Source: Branchiostoma floridae
Lineage: Eukaryota > Chordata > Leptocardii > Amphioxiformes > Branchiostomatidae
Assembly (NCBI RefSeq): GCF_000003815.2
Contig: NW_023365732.1
Location: 105,794-169,793, forward strand
Direction: 5' to 3'
DNA: 64,000 nucleotides
Below are positions 11,640-22,940 of this stretch, in pieces. The notes under the pieces are model-generated. The model was not told the DNA's origin. It did not search any database and was given only the letters and a program-made list of their open reading frames with translations. The position numbers and the translations under genes are program-made. Within the stretch, counting starts at the first letter, position 1. Each line of letters begins with the position of its first letter.

Positions 11640-13930
11640 AATTACACCATTGCCATGACATATGGTACAAACTTTATTGCGTGTAGATATTTTTCATGTA
11701 GAATGGATACGTGGGCATTAATACCATCGTTGTGTCTCGCATACTTTTATATTCACAACAATGCCGCAGTGAACGAACAACGCAGTGCTGCGTAAGTACC
11801 CCAAGTCCAGCGAGATTTCACCTGAAGCAAGTTGAGTTCGCAGGCACGCCCATGTTAGAGGTGACGCTTTGACATTACAACTATGTAACTAGAGTTCCAC
11901 GAACACATCCCTTCTCCAAATAATCATGCCTTTATTCAAGACTTTAAGGTCTTATTCATGTATTACTAAAGAGTACCTATCCCTATAGCAAACGACTGCA
12001 TTACTCCGGCCTGGCCGAATAGTAAGTGATGATGGGGGCTTTGGCCAAGTTAGGAATAAAAACCTAGTAGTAGCTGGCCTATGAGTGAACTGACCACCGG
12101 GTGCTGGATAGACTGCAACAGACATACTGAATTCCCATGGCAAATTATTTGGTCAAATTCTTCTCTTTTTTCATCTACTGACACTGTAGCTGACACGTCC
12201 TGTGTTCATTCAGTAGCCTGAATGAGTAAACACCTACAAAACTACTCACAGAACTCCTATACTAAACACACCGGATGGACATATTTTGGATAAAACGTCA
12301 TTCTTGTGCAGTTAATAATCAATAATGTTTCTGTTTATATACCATATACATGTCCCCACCCGCTGATGAAAATTTAGTGGTACACTGAATGATGTAATCA
12401 GACTCACAAGGCTCAAGGCTCATGTGAGAAACAGATGTGTCCTTAGATATACACGGTCAAAATGATATGGTTTAACAGAAATATAGAAAACACTGTTTAT
12501 TTCTGTTAATTGGCAACGGATTACAATTTAATGCATCTCACCATGTAGATTATCATCTAAAGTATCTTTCAGCCCAAAACAATGCAAATGAATGAACTCA
12601 TGCTTGAGTTATTCCGTTCCAAAGAAAGTGATAAAAACGCCCGTTGCAGTTCAAAACAAGCCGCTAGGTGGGACCAAAAGACGTATCCCTGCCAAAAGAC
12701 GTATCCCCTACCCAAAAATCATGAACCTGGCACATGAGGAACACGTTACTTCCAACTTTGAACTTCCACTGCAATACTGTAACTCGCTGCTAGGAGGCCC
12801 ATAATCGAACTTGACCTTCCTTTTCCCAACCCCTACCTATCCACCAAATATCATACAAAACCATACGCAACGTCTCGAGTTATGCACTCTACAAAAAAGC
12901 GGACGCACACACTCGGCTCGCTGCAGTTCCGACGGAAAGTCCTACGACAACCAATTTCGAACACGAGCTTCATGTTCATTTCCGCAATCGCTACTCAAAT
13001 ACCAAATAACATAAAAATCCATCAACAGCTACTCTACTTATATGCTGTTGACCTACAAATAGGGACACAACATTAGGCCTTAACCGAAAATATAACCTTC
13101 TTGGCGAAGGTAATGATATTGACTCTGCTCACTTCGTCTCAATTGAAGTTCTCCCAGCTTTTGCCCTCCAGACAGACAGCTGGAAAATAGTCTATTGGAT
13201 TCGTTAGTAATCACTCGTTAGGTGTGTTAGCTTGTCTGAAATGTGTGGTGTTTAGCGGTAAGGACGGGTACATGTGTGCGTTTGTGTTTTCGTGTGGGAA
13301 TGTTTGTGTATGTGTGAATAAAACGTGTTGATAACTATGAACAGCTCACCTGCTTTTGTTTGAATAACTGGGCTGATGAAAGTAAAAAAACACATAAACT
13401 AAAAGAAACCTTTGGTCATATAAGGGAAACATTTCCCAATAGCATCTCAGTGTTGTTGGAACAAAGGCGTCGCCTGGCAATGCTCACTAGAACTACAACA
13501 GTTATGCGGAAGACGAATCACTTTGTGCGCGCTCAGTGATTTATTAGCACACCTTGTGGGCGCTCAAAATGTGACCTGTCCTTGGCACTGAAAAGTATAT
13601 ATATTCACACACAATACCAGACGCAAATACACACTACTGCTACAGAAGTTGAGAAAAATCCAAATTTTGGCATGTAAGAATAATTGAAGAGACAAAACAT
13701 ACTATCACAACCAATAAGTCTTTTATTCCCGTATTTAACATAAAAGTGAGTAATGATTATGGACAAAATAAGTATTCTAGATTATGCAGATGTAAAATAA
13801 ATTAAATACAGACACTTGCATAGTTAATTGTATCAAAATTTAAACTAGATTCAGTGACCTGAAGTTACCACCGAAATATCGAAATTCGATTGCCTTGGAT
13901 CAGGTAATCTATGGGGACGGGAACGGGGGG
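11640..13930. other. Intergenic stretch of unit A, PGRP slot empty
   Basis: From about 11640 to 11870 this sequence is a chimera of two direct repeats that flank the PGRP pseudogene in unit C; no PGRP exon lies here. Further right it matches the intergenic DNA of units B and C. It includes the decayed minus-strand candidate exons (12050-12189 and 13350-13432), described with the unit C copy. Apart from these I see no gene. Confidence 0.6.
12050..13432 (-). pseudogene. Broken copy A of candidate small minus-strand gene
   Basis: The signal-peptide-like exon at 13350-13432 is one base longer than its counterparts in B and C (82 nt each) because a run of seven A's replaces AAGAAA. This shifts the frame before a conserved AG/GTGAGC donor. 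The second exon (12189 down to about 12050) stops earlier than in unit C. If the unit C gene is real, this copy is dead. If not, both are chance ORFs in conserved intergenic DNA. Confidence 0.25.
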
Positions 13931-13931
13931 C

Positions 13932-14228
13932 ATATATGTTCAATATGTTACTATCATGTCCTGCTGATATATCTGCCTATGTCGGTCAATTTATATATAA
14001 CTCATTTAAAAAACGTGACAATATTATACTATCATGAACCAGCACATAATGATAGCCTGATTGTAAATATTATATACCATGTGTAAAATAGATTAGTCTC
14101 TTAGATTTTTAGATACTAGTAACTCATGTAGTGTTCTGTTCTGTATGTATTGTATGTACAAGTTGCCAAACACTGTATCCTCTACAGTTGTCGTGCAATA
14201 AAGTTCTTCTTCATAGTCCTTTTTATAA
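13932..14228 (+). mobile_element. 5'-truncated CR1/L2-like LINE tail (unit A only)
   Basis: It resembles the 5418-5905 element read in the sense direction and ends GTGCAATAAAGTTCTTCTTC. Units B (about 37470) and C (about 59145) read directly from GGGGGGCACAGAATAGG into the right flank, giving empty sites. Boundaries are good to a few bases. Confidence 0.7.
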
Positions 14229-14544
14229 TAGGTATGTTCCCGGGCTACTATCTCAGTCAAAGACTATCTTTCAAGAAATAAGGCTGACATGGATAAGGTG
14301 CAGCTGCTGCGAAATGTAGTAATTGGTTAAACAAATGCATGTGATACTACATGTAATATCAGTTTATATCTGACTTCATTCTGAAACTGCCACGTCATTT
14401 TCTGTATTTTCACAACAGGGGAATCCCATGGCAGGTTTGTAACTCTAGTCACACAACCCCCACCCTCGCCCGATGCAGCTGATACCTTCTCGCTTTACTG
14501 TATGTAAATGACAGAAACTGAAGACGTCAGAATACCAGACCTTA

Positions 14545-15068
14545 GGCCACAGCAAGTAAATTTTATGGATGACATCCTCTGCAGATTGCAAAATTAGTGC
14601 GATAGGGCGAAAAAACAAGATGGGTGAAAAAAACAAGATGGCTACATTTTCAAAAGTAGGCACCATAAAGTTGTGATAAATGTTTAACAAGAATCAAAGG
14701 GACAAAACATGGTATCAGAGCCAAAAAGACATTTATTCCTGTATTCAAGACATGTACTGGTGTGGTAAAAGTGACACTAGTGTGGTAGACTGGCATCATC
14801 AACAAAGTTGGTAACCACACTCATGACTTCCATGTTGGTGTCACTAACTATCCAATAAGTTTCATTTCTACAACTACAGTTCTGGGTACCTCGCAAGTGT
14901 CACTTCTACAATTACAATTATTAGGCTACAACACAATATATTTGCTCATTTTGGTACTTTATTGTCATGTTGACCATCCGTGCAGAAAAAAATTCTTGTT
15001 TTTTTCTGAAATCAGGCGAAAATTAATGCGCGCGCTGATGTCATCCATAAAATTTACTTGCTTCGGCC
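14545..15068. mobile_element. 524-bp Harbinger-like MITE with TTA target duplication
   Basis: The left end GGCCACAGCAAGTAAATTTT and the right end, read in reverse complement GGCCGAAGCAAGTAAATTTT, form a long terminal inverted repeat that continues through ATGGATGACATC. TTA flanks both sides (14542-14544, 15069-15071). Units B and C have a single TTA at the matching place (CCAGACCTTA then CTTAGACAAAC in B). A 3-bp TWA duplication with GGCC ends is the known signature of PIF/Harbinger elements. No transposase is encoded. Confidence 0.85.
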
Positions 15069-15096
15069 TTACTTAAACAAACAGGTTAGCGTGACT

Positions 15097-15196
15097 NNNN
15101 NNNNNNNNNNNNNNNNNNNNNNNNNNNNNNNNNNNNNNNNNNNNNNNNNNNNNNNNNNNNNNNNNNNNNNNNNNNNNNNNNNNNNNNNNNNNNNNN
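15097..15196. other. Assembly gap (100 N)
   Basis: Placeholder of exactly 100 N about 0.4 kb before TPR gene A. Flanks GCGTGACT and ATGATAAACTCG are separated by only about 16 bases in units B and C, so very little sequence is probably missing. Confidence 0.95.
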
Positions 15197-15591
15197 ATGA
15201 TAAACTCGTTGTGGCGTGAACAGGAAGTAAATAGTTCTTTTGAGCTCAGACATTGCTGGACAAAGCAAGGAGATGTCCATGACGGTGATCTATTGTCAGG
15301 GTAGGCGAAAACTCTGTTTGTTTTGGGGGAGCAAATAAGATACTTTGAGGACTAGACTTGCAACAACGGGTGAGTTTTTGGCCTGGCCTAAGCACTAAGT
15401 ACATTTATGCAGGTAGACACGATACCTGATATGGTTTACCTTTCTAATAGTGCATTTCACCTTTAACCTTTGAACTGACAATGACGTAATGTTGACACGA
15501 GTAATGTGTTTGTATTCAAGTCAGGCATATAGAGCTAACAAGGACATCGGTACCTGTGGATATAAGTAGAACTTCCTGTACGAATTCCGCC

Positions 15592-18500
15592 ATGTTGAGG
15601 GTCTGTGAGAAACTCCGTGAGGCGGACGCGAAGGGCAGGAGGTACGGACTAGCCCGTGCGGTGACGGGCTACCTCCGTGCCCTGGTGGACGCCGTGGCTG
15701 ACAAGGACAGGCTGGCGGAAGTGGAGCTTCTCAAAAGTCTGGGTGACGTGAACTTGGAGAAGGGAAGACTCGAGAAGGATGTAGGGAGGTTCAACATGGC
15801 CTTGGCGCTTTACGTGGCTGCTATGGTCCGGTGTGGCTATCGGGATCAAGGGGATGGTATAGAACACCGATACGAATACGCGGAGAGGCTTTTACAAGGG
15901 GTGACGTCAAAGGGGTCACAGGGTCAGGAACAACAAACTGAAGACAAGGAGACGACTACACCTGCAAAGGTGGCTCTGAAGTTTCAAAACCTCGACAAGA
16001 AACGGACTGCCGGTGGTAACACAGACTCCATGCTGGTTGGATACGCACAATTAATAGTAGAGGGAATAGTAAACGAGAACAACATGTTACAAACAGAAGC
16101 GATCAAAAGCCTCGGTGACGTGTACCTGAAAAGAGGAACAGAAACTAGAGACACTAGAGACTTAACCAGAGCTACTGCCCTGTACAACACGGCACTGGCG
16201 CGGTGTAACAACGTTCAGGTATCAGTTGCCATTGTCCACCGCTTGCTGTACACAGCAAAAATCAGGCAGGACATCACCACAAAAAGCATAAAGGTGAGTG
16301 TTAGCGATAAAGACAATCTATGCATCTTGTTACCTCCATGAAAAATGGATGTATAGTTTTTGGCTTGTGTGTTTGTATGTGTGTGTGTTTCCGGATATCC
16401 GGATATGTTTGGTCAGTATAACATTAGAACCACTTGATGGACTACAACAATATTCAGTATGTGGGTAGGGGCCCGGGTTAGAAAGACGAAGGTCAAGGTC
16501 AATTTTGGGCCCCTGGTATGTGACCTTGGTACAGCAGCAGAACTTCCATTTTGTGTATTTGTTTTTGTGACAGATGATGTTCGGATGTGCTTGTGATATA
16601 CGGAAGAGGTGATGTATGTTTGGGCCCCCTAACTGCTCTGGAAATGGAGGGGCGTTTTTGTCAAAATCTTCAAAGGAGCATAACGGAACGTAGGAACAAT
16701 GGATTTCCATGATATTTAGCATGCAGGTATCTGTGGTACAGATGTACATAATGAAGTACAAATTATGCAAAATTGGACTTAATTTGCATACTAAATGAGG
16801 AAAATCGATATCTAGTGTTTTTTTAATATTGGACTCAAATACATGTAACATATGTAGTTTGTGACAGGTGGAAGATATCGAAAAGCCCCCAGTTTGCATA
16901 ATTAATGTGAAAGTGTTCTAATTCTTCTCATTACATGTAGTAAATGATTCGATTGTCAACATTGTGACTTGTGTAAGCTATTTAAAGGTGTACACAAGCA
17001 AGCATAAATGTTTGCATCCGTCTGTCTCGGAAGACAATGGTAGGCAGACAGGGTGGGTTTAAGGCGACCCGTCTGCCTGGCCTGCACTTGGGTTTTTAAG
17101 GTGAAGGAAGGGTGTGCACTTCCTTCTCCACCCTCTCGTCCACTGGCGCACTAAGTCCTACAGTGGCAACTGTCTGCAACGTGTAAGCCCCAGCAGATGT
17201 AGCTTTGTTGTTTGGAGTTTCCGTCTCCTCCTACCCCTGACTCGTGTGTCAAGGCGGGTGCGTCATGCCCGAACATGCCCCTAGGACTAATGGGGGACTT
17301 TCAATGACTCGCCAGTCGCTAACGTAGCCTGCCATGCACTTGTGGGTTCTCAGAACCCTGTTCAAAAATTATCTCGCCGTCATCTAACAATGAAACGGGA
17401 CAAAAGAACTACCTTGCGCGTTTTGTACTCCGCGCAATCCTTGGCAAAGTGTCCTTCACTGTCACAGGAGTAGAATGTCTGTCTGAGAAGTGGGACCGCG
17501 TGGCGCAATCGGCAGCGCGTTGGTCTCAGGCCCAAGAGGTTCTGAGTTCGAATCAGGCTGTCGTGTCACCGATCTTGTGCCCTTGGGAAAGGCACTTTAC
17601 ACGACTTTCCTCACTTAACTCAGGTGTGAATTAGTACCTAGCTGCGGCTATAGCTAGTGGCAGTGACAGGCCTTTGTGGCGGTAACAGGAAGCATAAATT
17701 ATGCAGATATAAAAGTTATTTGTATAATCAGAATATTTCATGGAGGTATGAGCTCTCCGAACTCTCGTTTTTTGCTTCTGCTATGATATGGGGTGAGTGT
17801 GTTCTGTATCTTTGATGAAAGGATAGTTCCAGAAGTCGTGAATATATTTTCACAGTGTTTGGTCTGTGCGTAGAGGATGATGACGGCTTAATGATAACAT
17901 GTGCTGTATTATATTGGGCCCATGTAGTCAATGATGCCCCAATAAACAACCATTCACCATATTTACAACCTACACTTTTTGTTAGGTTGGCGTGACGTGA
18001 GGAAATTTATATTACATTTGACCATTCATCAAAGTTTTAATTATGCGTTAGATAACACGCACGATTGCCCACCTGTTAGTCATTCCTGGGTCTCCATTTG
18101 TTTTGTAGAAGTCAACTCGGACACAACGACAACAAGACGTGCAAAAACGAAAGGACCACGCCTCTCCCTTCTCAACTGCAACCTCAAGTGACAACACTAA
18201 TGACCGAATGCGCCGTCCACACAGGTAGGTACAGTGAATAGTATAGGGGATACTGGTTCTTTATTATTGATTTGGACTACCCTATAAGGTATACAAATCT
18301 CTGTGTATTGTAGAATGATAAAACAGACATTTTGTTATTCCTTTTCAGTACCCCGGAAGTACAAAAAGTTGAAACCTCGACAGGAGTCGACGATGACATG
18401 TTAGTGCCACCAAGTGCTTTGTTTTGTTTTCGCAATTGTAAATTCTCTGCATATTAATTCGTTCAAAAATTGAAGAGATGACCCTAACCTGTATGCTAAT

Positions 18501-21500
18501 GAAAATATACACAGGCAACTAAAGAAGCTTTATGATATTCTGTATTTGGGTAGGTGTGGGCAAAAACAAAGTGTATGTTGATTGCGGATGTGTGCAGCAA
18601 AAATTCCGGTTCCTTATTCCGTTCTCTGGAGATGCCCCTTCATGGTAGATGCCTCTTGGGTTTATGAATAAATGGTATATCTTTGGGTCCCCTAGCAGTT
18701 TTTGAGGAACCGTGTGGTATTTGAAATTTTGAAAGTGATTTTTTGGGGGTCATAGGAATTTCAAATATGTGACCGATGTACCTAAGAAAGAGGGCAACAT
18801 ATATTAGATAGATATAATACGTGCCAATAGATACTTCATTTGTACAATAGATAAAAGTACTAAATTACCCAAATGGTAGATGAAGGGGAATCCATGCATT
18901 TGAATAATTCAAAAATTTGTGTTATTACATTTGACATCCATGGTTACTAAAACTTCACTTCTATCCCAGATGGGCTTTTCTACAAGTTAAATACGATTAT
19001 AATGATAGATTTCGTAATATAGTTTTATCTGATGACAACATATTTACAGTGTATACGAAGAACATCTACAGGATGGCTGCAGGGCCCTGCAGACTGGAGA
19101 CCTGGACAAGGCAGAACAAAGTTTTGCAGCTGCGCTCAAGTCTGTTCATATCCAAGGTGAGTCTAAGTATGAACCTGGTTCAAAGAGTTTTAAAGTAAAT
19201 GCTTGTAAATAGTCCGTGATCCTAATTGATTCTTTTCGACACACCGAACTATGTTCACCGTAGTGAGTTCCACAGTGCCGCCCCAGATAATGAAAAGGCT
19301 CATCTTCTGTATTCCAGTTTAGTCTTGGGCAACTGAAGACCGCCTTGTGCCCTGAGGCGGGTATTGTGTGTGTGTGAACATGTGATAGCTGTGTGAACAT
19401 TGTAGTGATGTAGTGAGGGGTCAAACCGTTCAGGGCCTTGTAGACGAGAGTAGCTTTGCCCTTTTTGTGCAGTTCAGCTACTGGGAGCCATTCTAGTGAG
19501 TCTAGAAGGCCTGAAGTAGAGTTACTTAACAATGCACACAGCAGATATAAAATCCCTACGAAGAAGTAAAAGCATACGAGTAATGATGTGTAACTTACAG
19601 GTCAACACATGGAAGAGGCAGAGACCCTGTACATGTTAGGCAGAGTCTATCTCAAAAGAGGAATCCAGTCAAAGGACGGAGGTGACTTCACCAAGGCTGC
19701 AGCACTCTGTAATGCAGCTCTGGTAAGATCGAGTAGAGAAGATATTGAGGAAGCAATCAAGGAAATAACTCATGCATTTGTTAAGGAAGTCCTAAAGATC
19801 GAGCAGAAGGTAGACAGTGATGATACAGAGAAACACAAATTGATGTTGAAGGCGGATAGGGGCTATGTACAAGAAGAGATCACAAGAATTGAACAAGAAG
19901 TAGATCCTTATAGCCTTGCTGACGAGGACCCAAAGATAAAAGATGTCGAGATGAAGAGAGTGGAAGCAATCAAAACATTGTGTCAGACACTGGTCCATCA
20001 GCGTGAAGTGTTCATAGCTGGCCTTGTAGATGAATGCATGGGGGTAATGCGCCCCCCTCCCTGTAAGTACGCCATGATAGGTTTGGGTTCACAAGCCACA
20101 GGATTGGTAACACCCTACTCTGATCTGGAATTCGCCCTTTTGGTAGATAAGGAAACTGAGGAAAATGTTAGTTATTTCCGTAACTTGACACATTATCTGC
20201 ATCTGAAGGTGATAAATTTAGGTGAGACCATCCTCCCTGCCATGGCGATTAAGTCTCTTAATGATTTCTACTCAGACGACCCACTGGACAGCTGGTTCTA
20301 TGACTCAGTAACACCGCGCGGTTTTGCGTTCGATGGAGCCATGCCACATGCATGCAAGACTCCATTGGGCAGGGGTAGAAACAGCCGGGGAACAAGCGAA
20401 CTCATCCGCACACCAAGCAATATGACCAACGTTCTGAAAGAAGACCTTACTCTCCATCTAAAGAAAGGCTACCATCTTGCTAGTATACTGGGAAATGTGT
20501 CTTTTATCACAGGAGATCAGGGATTGGTAGATGAGTATAGGTCGTTATGGGCTCAGCAACTTCAAAACAATAATGGGATAGTTCCGCTGGTAATGGCAAT
20601 CAATTTACTGGGTGAAAATGTATCGACTTTTCAATCTCAGGCTCTCACTGCCGAACTGCGGAATGTTAAGACAGAAATCTATCGGTTTTCAAGCCTTGCA
20701 GTGTCCTTTTTGGCACTACTTCATAACATACAACCGACTACAATCTGGGAAACTATCCAGGAGCTAAGAAACAGTGGAGTCATCGATAGTGAGAACTCAC
20801 ACCACCTGATGGTGCTAGTCAGTATATCAGCAGAACTGAGACTGCGGACATACATGAGCAATCGTGGTCAGGTAGAAAACATGTCAGTCTTATGGTCAAT
20901 GTCGACCAATACCGGCATTGAAGAGAAATTACAGAAAGTGTTTTACATCTCAAATCCAAAACAGCTCATGAGATATTACTATACAGAAAGACCCCTGAAG
21001 CACTTTATATCACAGTTGACCGACGCTCAGTCGCTAAAAGAACCACCAATCTTCTTTGACAATTCTTCAGAGCTGAAAGCAAAGGTATATAAAAGTCTGT
21101 GTGACTTTGAAAATCTCAAGAAATGCTCAGAACAAACGCTACACAATTATTTATCGAAATATGGTGAAAACACTGCACACGGGGATGTTGCAGCCTCACT
21201 TGTCGACTTGGCTTTTGCTTTGATGACCCTTGGTGATCATAAAAAGGCTGTGCGCTATTATGAACAGCTACTACAGATGCGGTGGAGTATGTATGGTAAG
21301 GGCACTGCACATCCTGACATTGCCGATTCAATTAGCGACTTGAGTGCCGCCTGGAGTTTCCTTGGGGATCACGGAAAGGCGCTCTACTATTTTGAACAGT
21401 CACTACAGATGAGGCGCAGTATTTATGGGGAGGACAATACACATCCTGACATCGCCGCCTCACTTAACAACTTGGGTGAAGCCTGGAGAAACCTCGGGGA

Positions 21501-22509
21501 CTACAGAAAGGCGGTCAGCTATTATGAACAGGCACTAGAGATGAGGCGGAGTATCTATGGTGAGGACACCGCACATCCTAACATCGCCGCCTCACTTAAC
21601 AACTTGGGTGCCACCTGGAGTAACCTTGGGGATAACAGAAAGGCGATCAGCTATTATGAACAGGCACTAGAGATGAGGCGGAGTATCTATGGTGAGGACA
21701 CCGCACATCCTAACATCGCCGATTCACTTAACAACTTGGGTGCCACCTGGAGTAACCTTGGGGATAACAGAAAGGCGATCAGCTATTATGAACAGTCACT
21801 ACAGATGAAGCTGAGTATCTATGGTGAGGACACTGCACATCCTGACTTCGCCAGCTCACTTAACAACTTGGGTGGAGCATGGACAAACCTCGGGGATCAT
21901 AGAAAGGCGATCAGCTATTATGAACAGGCATTAGAGATGATGAGGGGTATCTATGGGGAGGACACTGTACATCCTAACATCGCCGCCTCACTTAACAACT
22001 TGGGTAGTGCCTGGAGAAACCTTGGTGATCACAGAAAGGCGGTCAGCTATTTTGATCAGGCACTAGAGATGAGGCGGAGTATCTATGGTAAGAACACTGC
22101 ACATCCTGACATCGCCCAATCACTTAACAACATGGGTAACGCCTGGGGAAACCTTGGTGATCACAGAAAGGCGATCAGCTATTATGAACAGTCACTACAG
22201 ATGAAGCGGAGTATCTATGGTGAGGTCACTATACATCCTGGCATCGCCGCTTCGCTTTACAACTTGGGTGCCACCTGGAGTGACCTCGGGGATCACAGAA
22301 AGGCGATCAGCTATTATGAACAGGCACTACAGATGATGAGGAGTATCTATGGTAAGAACACTGCACATCCTGACATTGTAAAATCGCTTACCAATTTGTG
22401 CGTCGCCTGGAGAGAGCTCGGTGATTACAGAAAGGCCACTTACTATCTCCAACTAATGGAACAAATGCAACAGATCATTACAGCCTCAGATCATAGCAGC
22501 TGTAAATGA
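15592..22509 (+). CDS. DUF294 nucleotidyltransferase with TPR array (copy A, 10 repeats)
   Basis: Four exons join in frame to 1277 residues: 15592-16293, 18109-18224, 19050-19156, 19601-22509. The start ATG has a GCC before it and is conserved in three copies; upstream frames are not. Residues 1-234 (exon 1) are TPR-like helices ([30 protein letters not shown]). More TPR-like helices follow in exons 3-4 ([16 protein letters not shown]). Residues about 440-560 hold the nucleotidyltransferase motif G471-S472 ... D483-L-E485, matching hG[GS]x(9-13)Dh[DE]h of DUF294/GlnD-type enzymes. Residues about 650-740 match the DUF294 C-terminal helical domain in pattern ([14 protein letters not shown] ... 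[14 protein letters not shown]). Ten 42-residue kinesin-light-chain/nephrocystin-type TPRs fill about 826-1260. No signal peptide or membrane segment, so probably cytoplasmic. Nucleotide transfer is predicted; substrate and partner unknown. Confidence 0.82.
17017..17115. repeat. Dispersed repeat with GTAGGCAGACAG hairpin (TPR gene A, intron 1)
   Basis: GTCTCGGAAGACAATGGTAG followed by GCAGACAGGGTGGG and CGACCCGTCTGCCTGG forms an inverted repeat. The same block occurs at about 39570-39670, 49722-49860 and 62270-62380. The 49.7-kb copy lies outside the TPR intron, so this is an interspersed repeat, not an intron element. Confidence 0.65.
17492..17690 (+). mobile_element. tRNA-derived SINE (TPR gene A, intron 1)
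   Basis: A tRNA-like head (17492-17570) has an A-box-like TGGCGCAATCGGCAGCGCG and a B-box-like GAGTTCGAATC at correct spacing, then a body beginning TTGTGCCCTTGGGAAAGGCA. Copies sit at the same intron position in units B (40098-40290) and C (62765-62960), so insertion predates the duplications. Stem pairing and the anticodon arm are degraded, so it is not a functional tRNA gene. Confidence 0.75.
19157..19540 (-). mobile_element. Antisense LINE reverse-transcriptase tail in TPR gene A, intron 3
   Basis: A minus-strand frame encodes [30 protein letters not shown], a proline/arginine block and FTLKLFEPG. This is the order of the C-terminal segment of CR1/L2-like reverse transcriptases. The same insertion is in intron 3 of copy B (about 42181-42575), so it predates that duplication. 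It fills most of the intron. Confidence 0.75.
21154..22470 (+). repeat. 126-bp coding repeats: ten TPRs of copy A
   Basis: Each unit encodes 42 residues of the form [20 protein letters not shown], [20 protein letters not shown], MRRS. The central units are nearly identical at DNA level, for example 21558 on and 21684 on. The first unit ([14 protein letters not shown]) and the last ([14 protein letters not shown]) are more diverged and match the first and last units of copy B. Confidence 0.9.
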
Positions 22510-22783
22510 CCTCTGCTATTAGGCCACACTGTCTTGATTTTATGGATGACATCCGCGCGCGCATTGATTTTCGCCTGTTCTAAAAAAAGTCACCTCCTCG
22601 GAGCTCGAGGCTCCACTCAGGTCCGGAAATTGCCGACCCAAAAGGCCAGCATATGTCTGTTTGTTGCAAAACTCACCAAAACGCGCTGATTTTGTAGTAA
22701 ATTGTGCTTGTACACACGCGTCTTGCTTTGCCGCGAATTTGAAATTTTGCAATATGACCATGATATGACTACTAGTATTTTCC

Positions 22784-22940
22784 AAGCAGAGTTTAGGCTC
22801 CGGCTGTTTTTTAGTCGTTTTTATAGGACTTTCTATTTTATACAGTTTTCTTGATGTCTCGCGATCGAACAGTGAAAAATAGCCCGATGGAAACGCCTAG
22901 AAAACGTCAAAACAGCCGGAGCCTAACCTCTGCTTGTATA
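22784..22940. mobile_element. Short foldback MITE
   Basis: CCAAGCAGAGTTTAGGCTCC near the left end faces CCGGAGCCTAACCTCTGCTT at the right, an almost complete inverted repeat around a short centre. Same family as 6010-6125. Confidence 0.75.

Noticed and set aside
11293-11670. ORFs rich in His-Thr or Val-Cys
   Set aside because: Pure translations of CA/TG microsatellites; the same occurs at 33022-33271, 55362-55547 and 57057-57362.
15556-15591. Earlier in-frame start for TPR gene A (GTG at 15556) and an in-frame ATG at 38128 in copy B
   Set aside because: The upstream ATG frame is not conserved in copies A and C because of small indels; the ATG preceded by GCC or GAC at 15592/38233/59906 is present in all three.
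16330-16899. 189-codon minus-strand ORF in TPR gene A intron 1, with a 148-codon relative at 61641-62087
   Set aside because: It spans intronic repeat-like DNA, is truncated in copy B, and shows no domain, start context or splice evidence. It might be a transposon remnant, but I could not assign it.
17494-17570. Possible functional tRNA gene
   Set aside because: A and B boxes are good, but the acceptor and anticodon stems do not pair well, and the sequence continues into a repeated SINE body present at the same intron position in all three units.
21154-22470. Regular direct repeats considered as a CRISPR or satellite array
   Set aside because: The 126-bp period keeps one reading frame and encodes 42-residue TPRs; there are no unique spacers.
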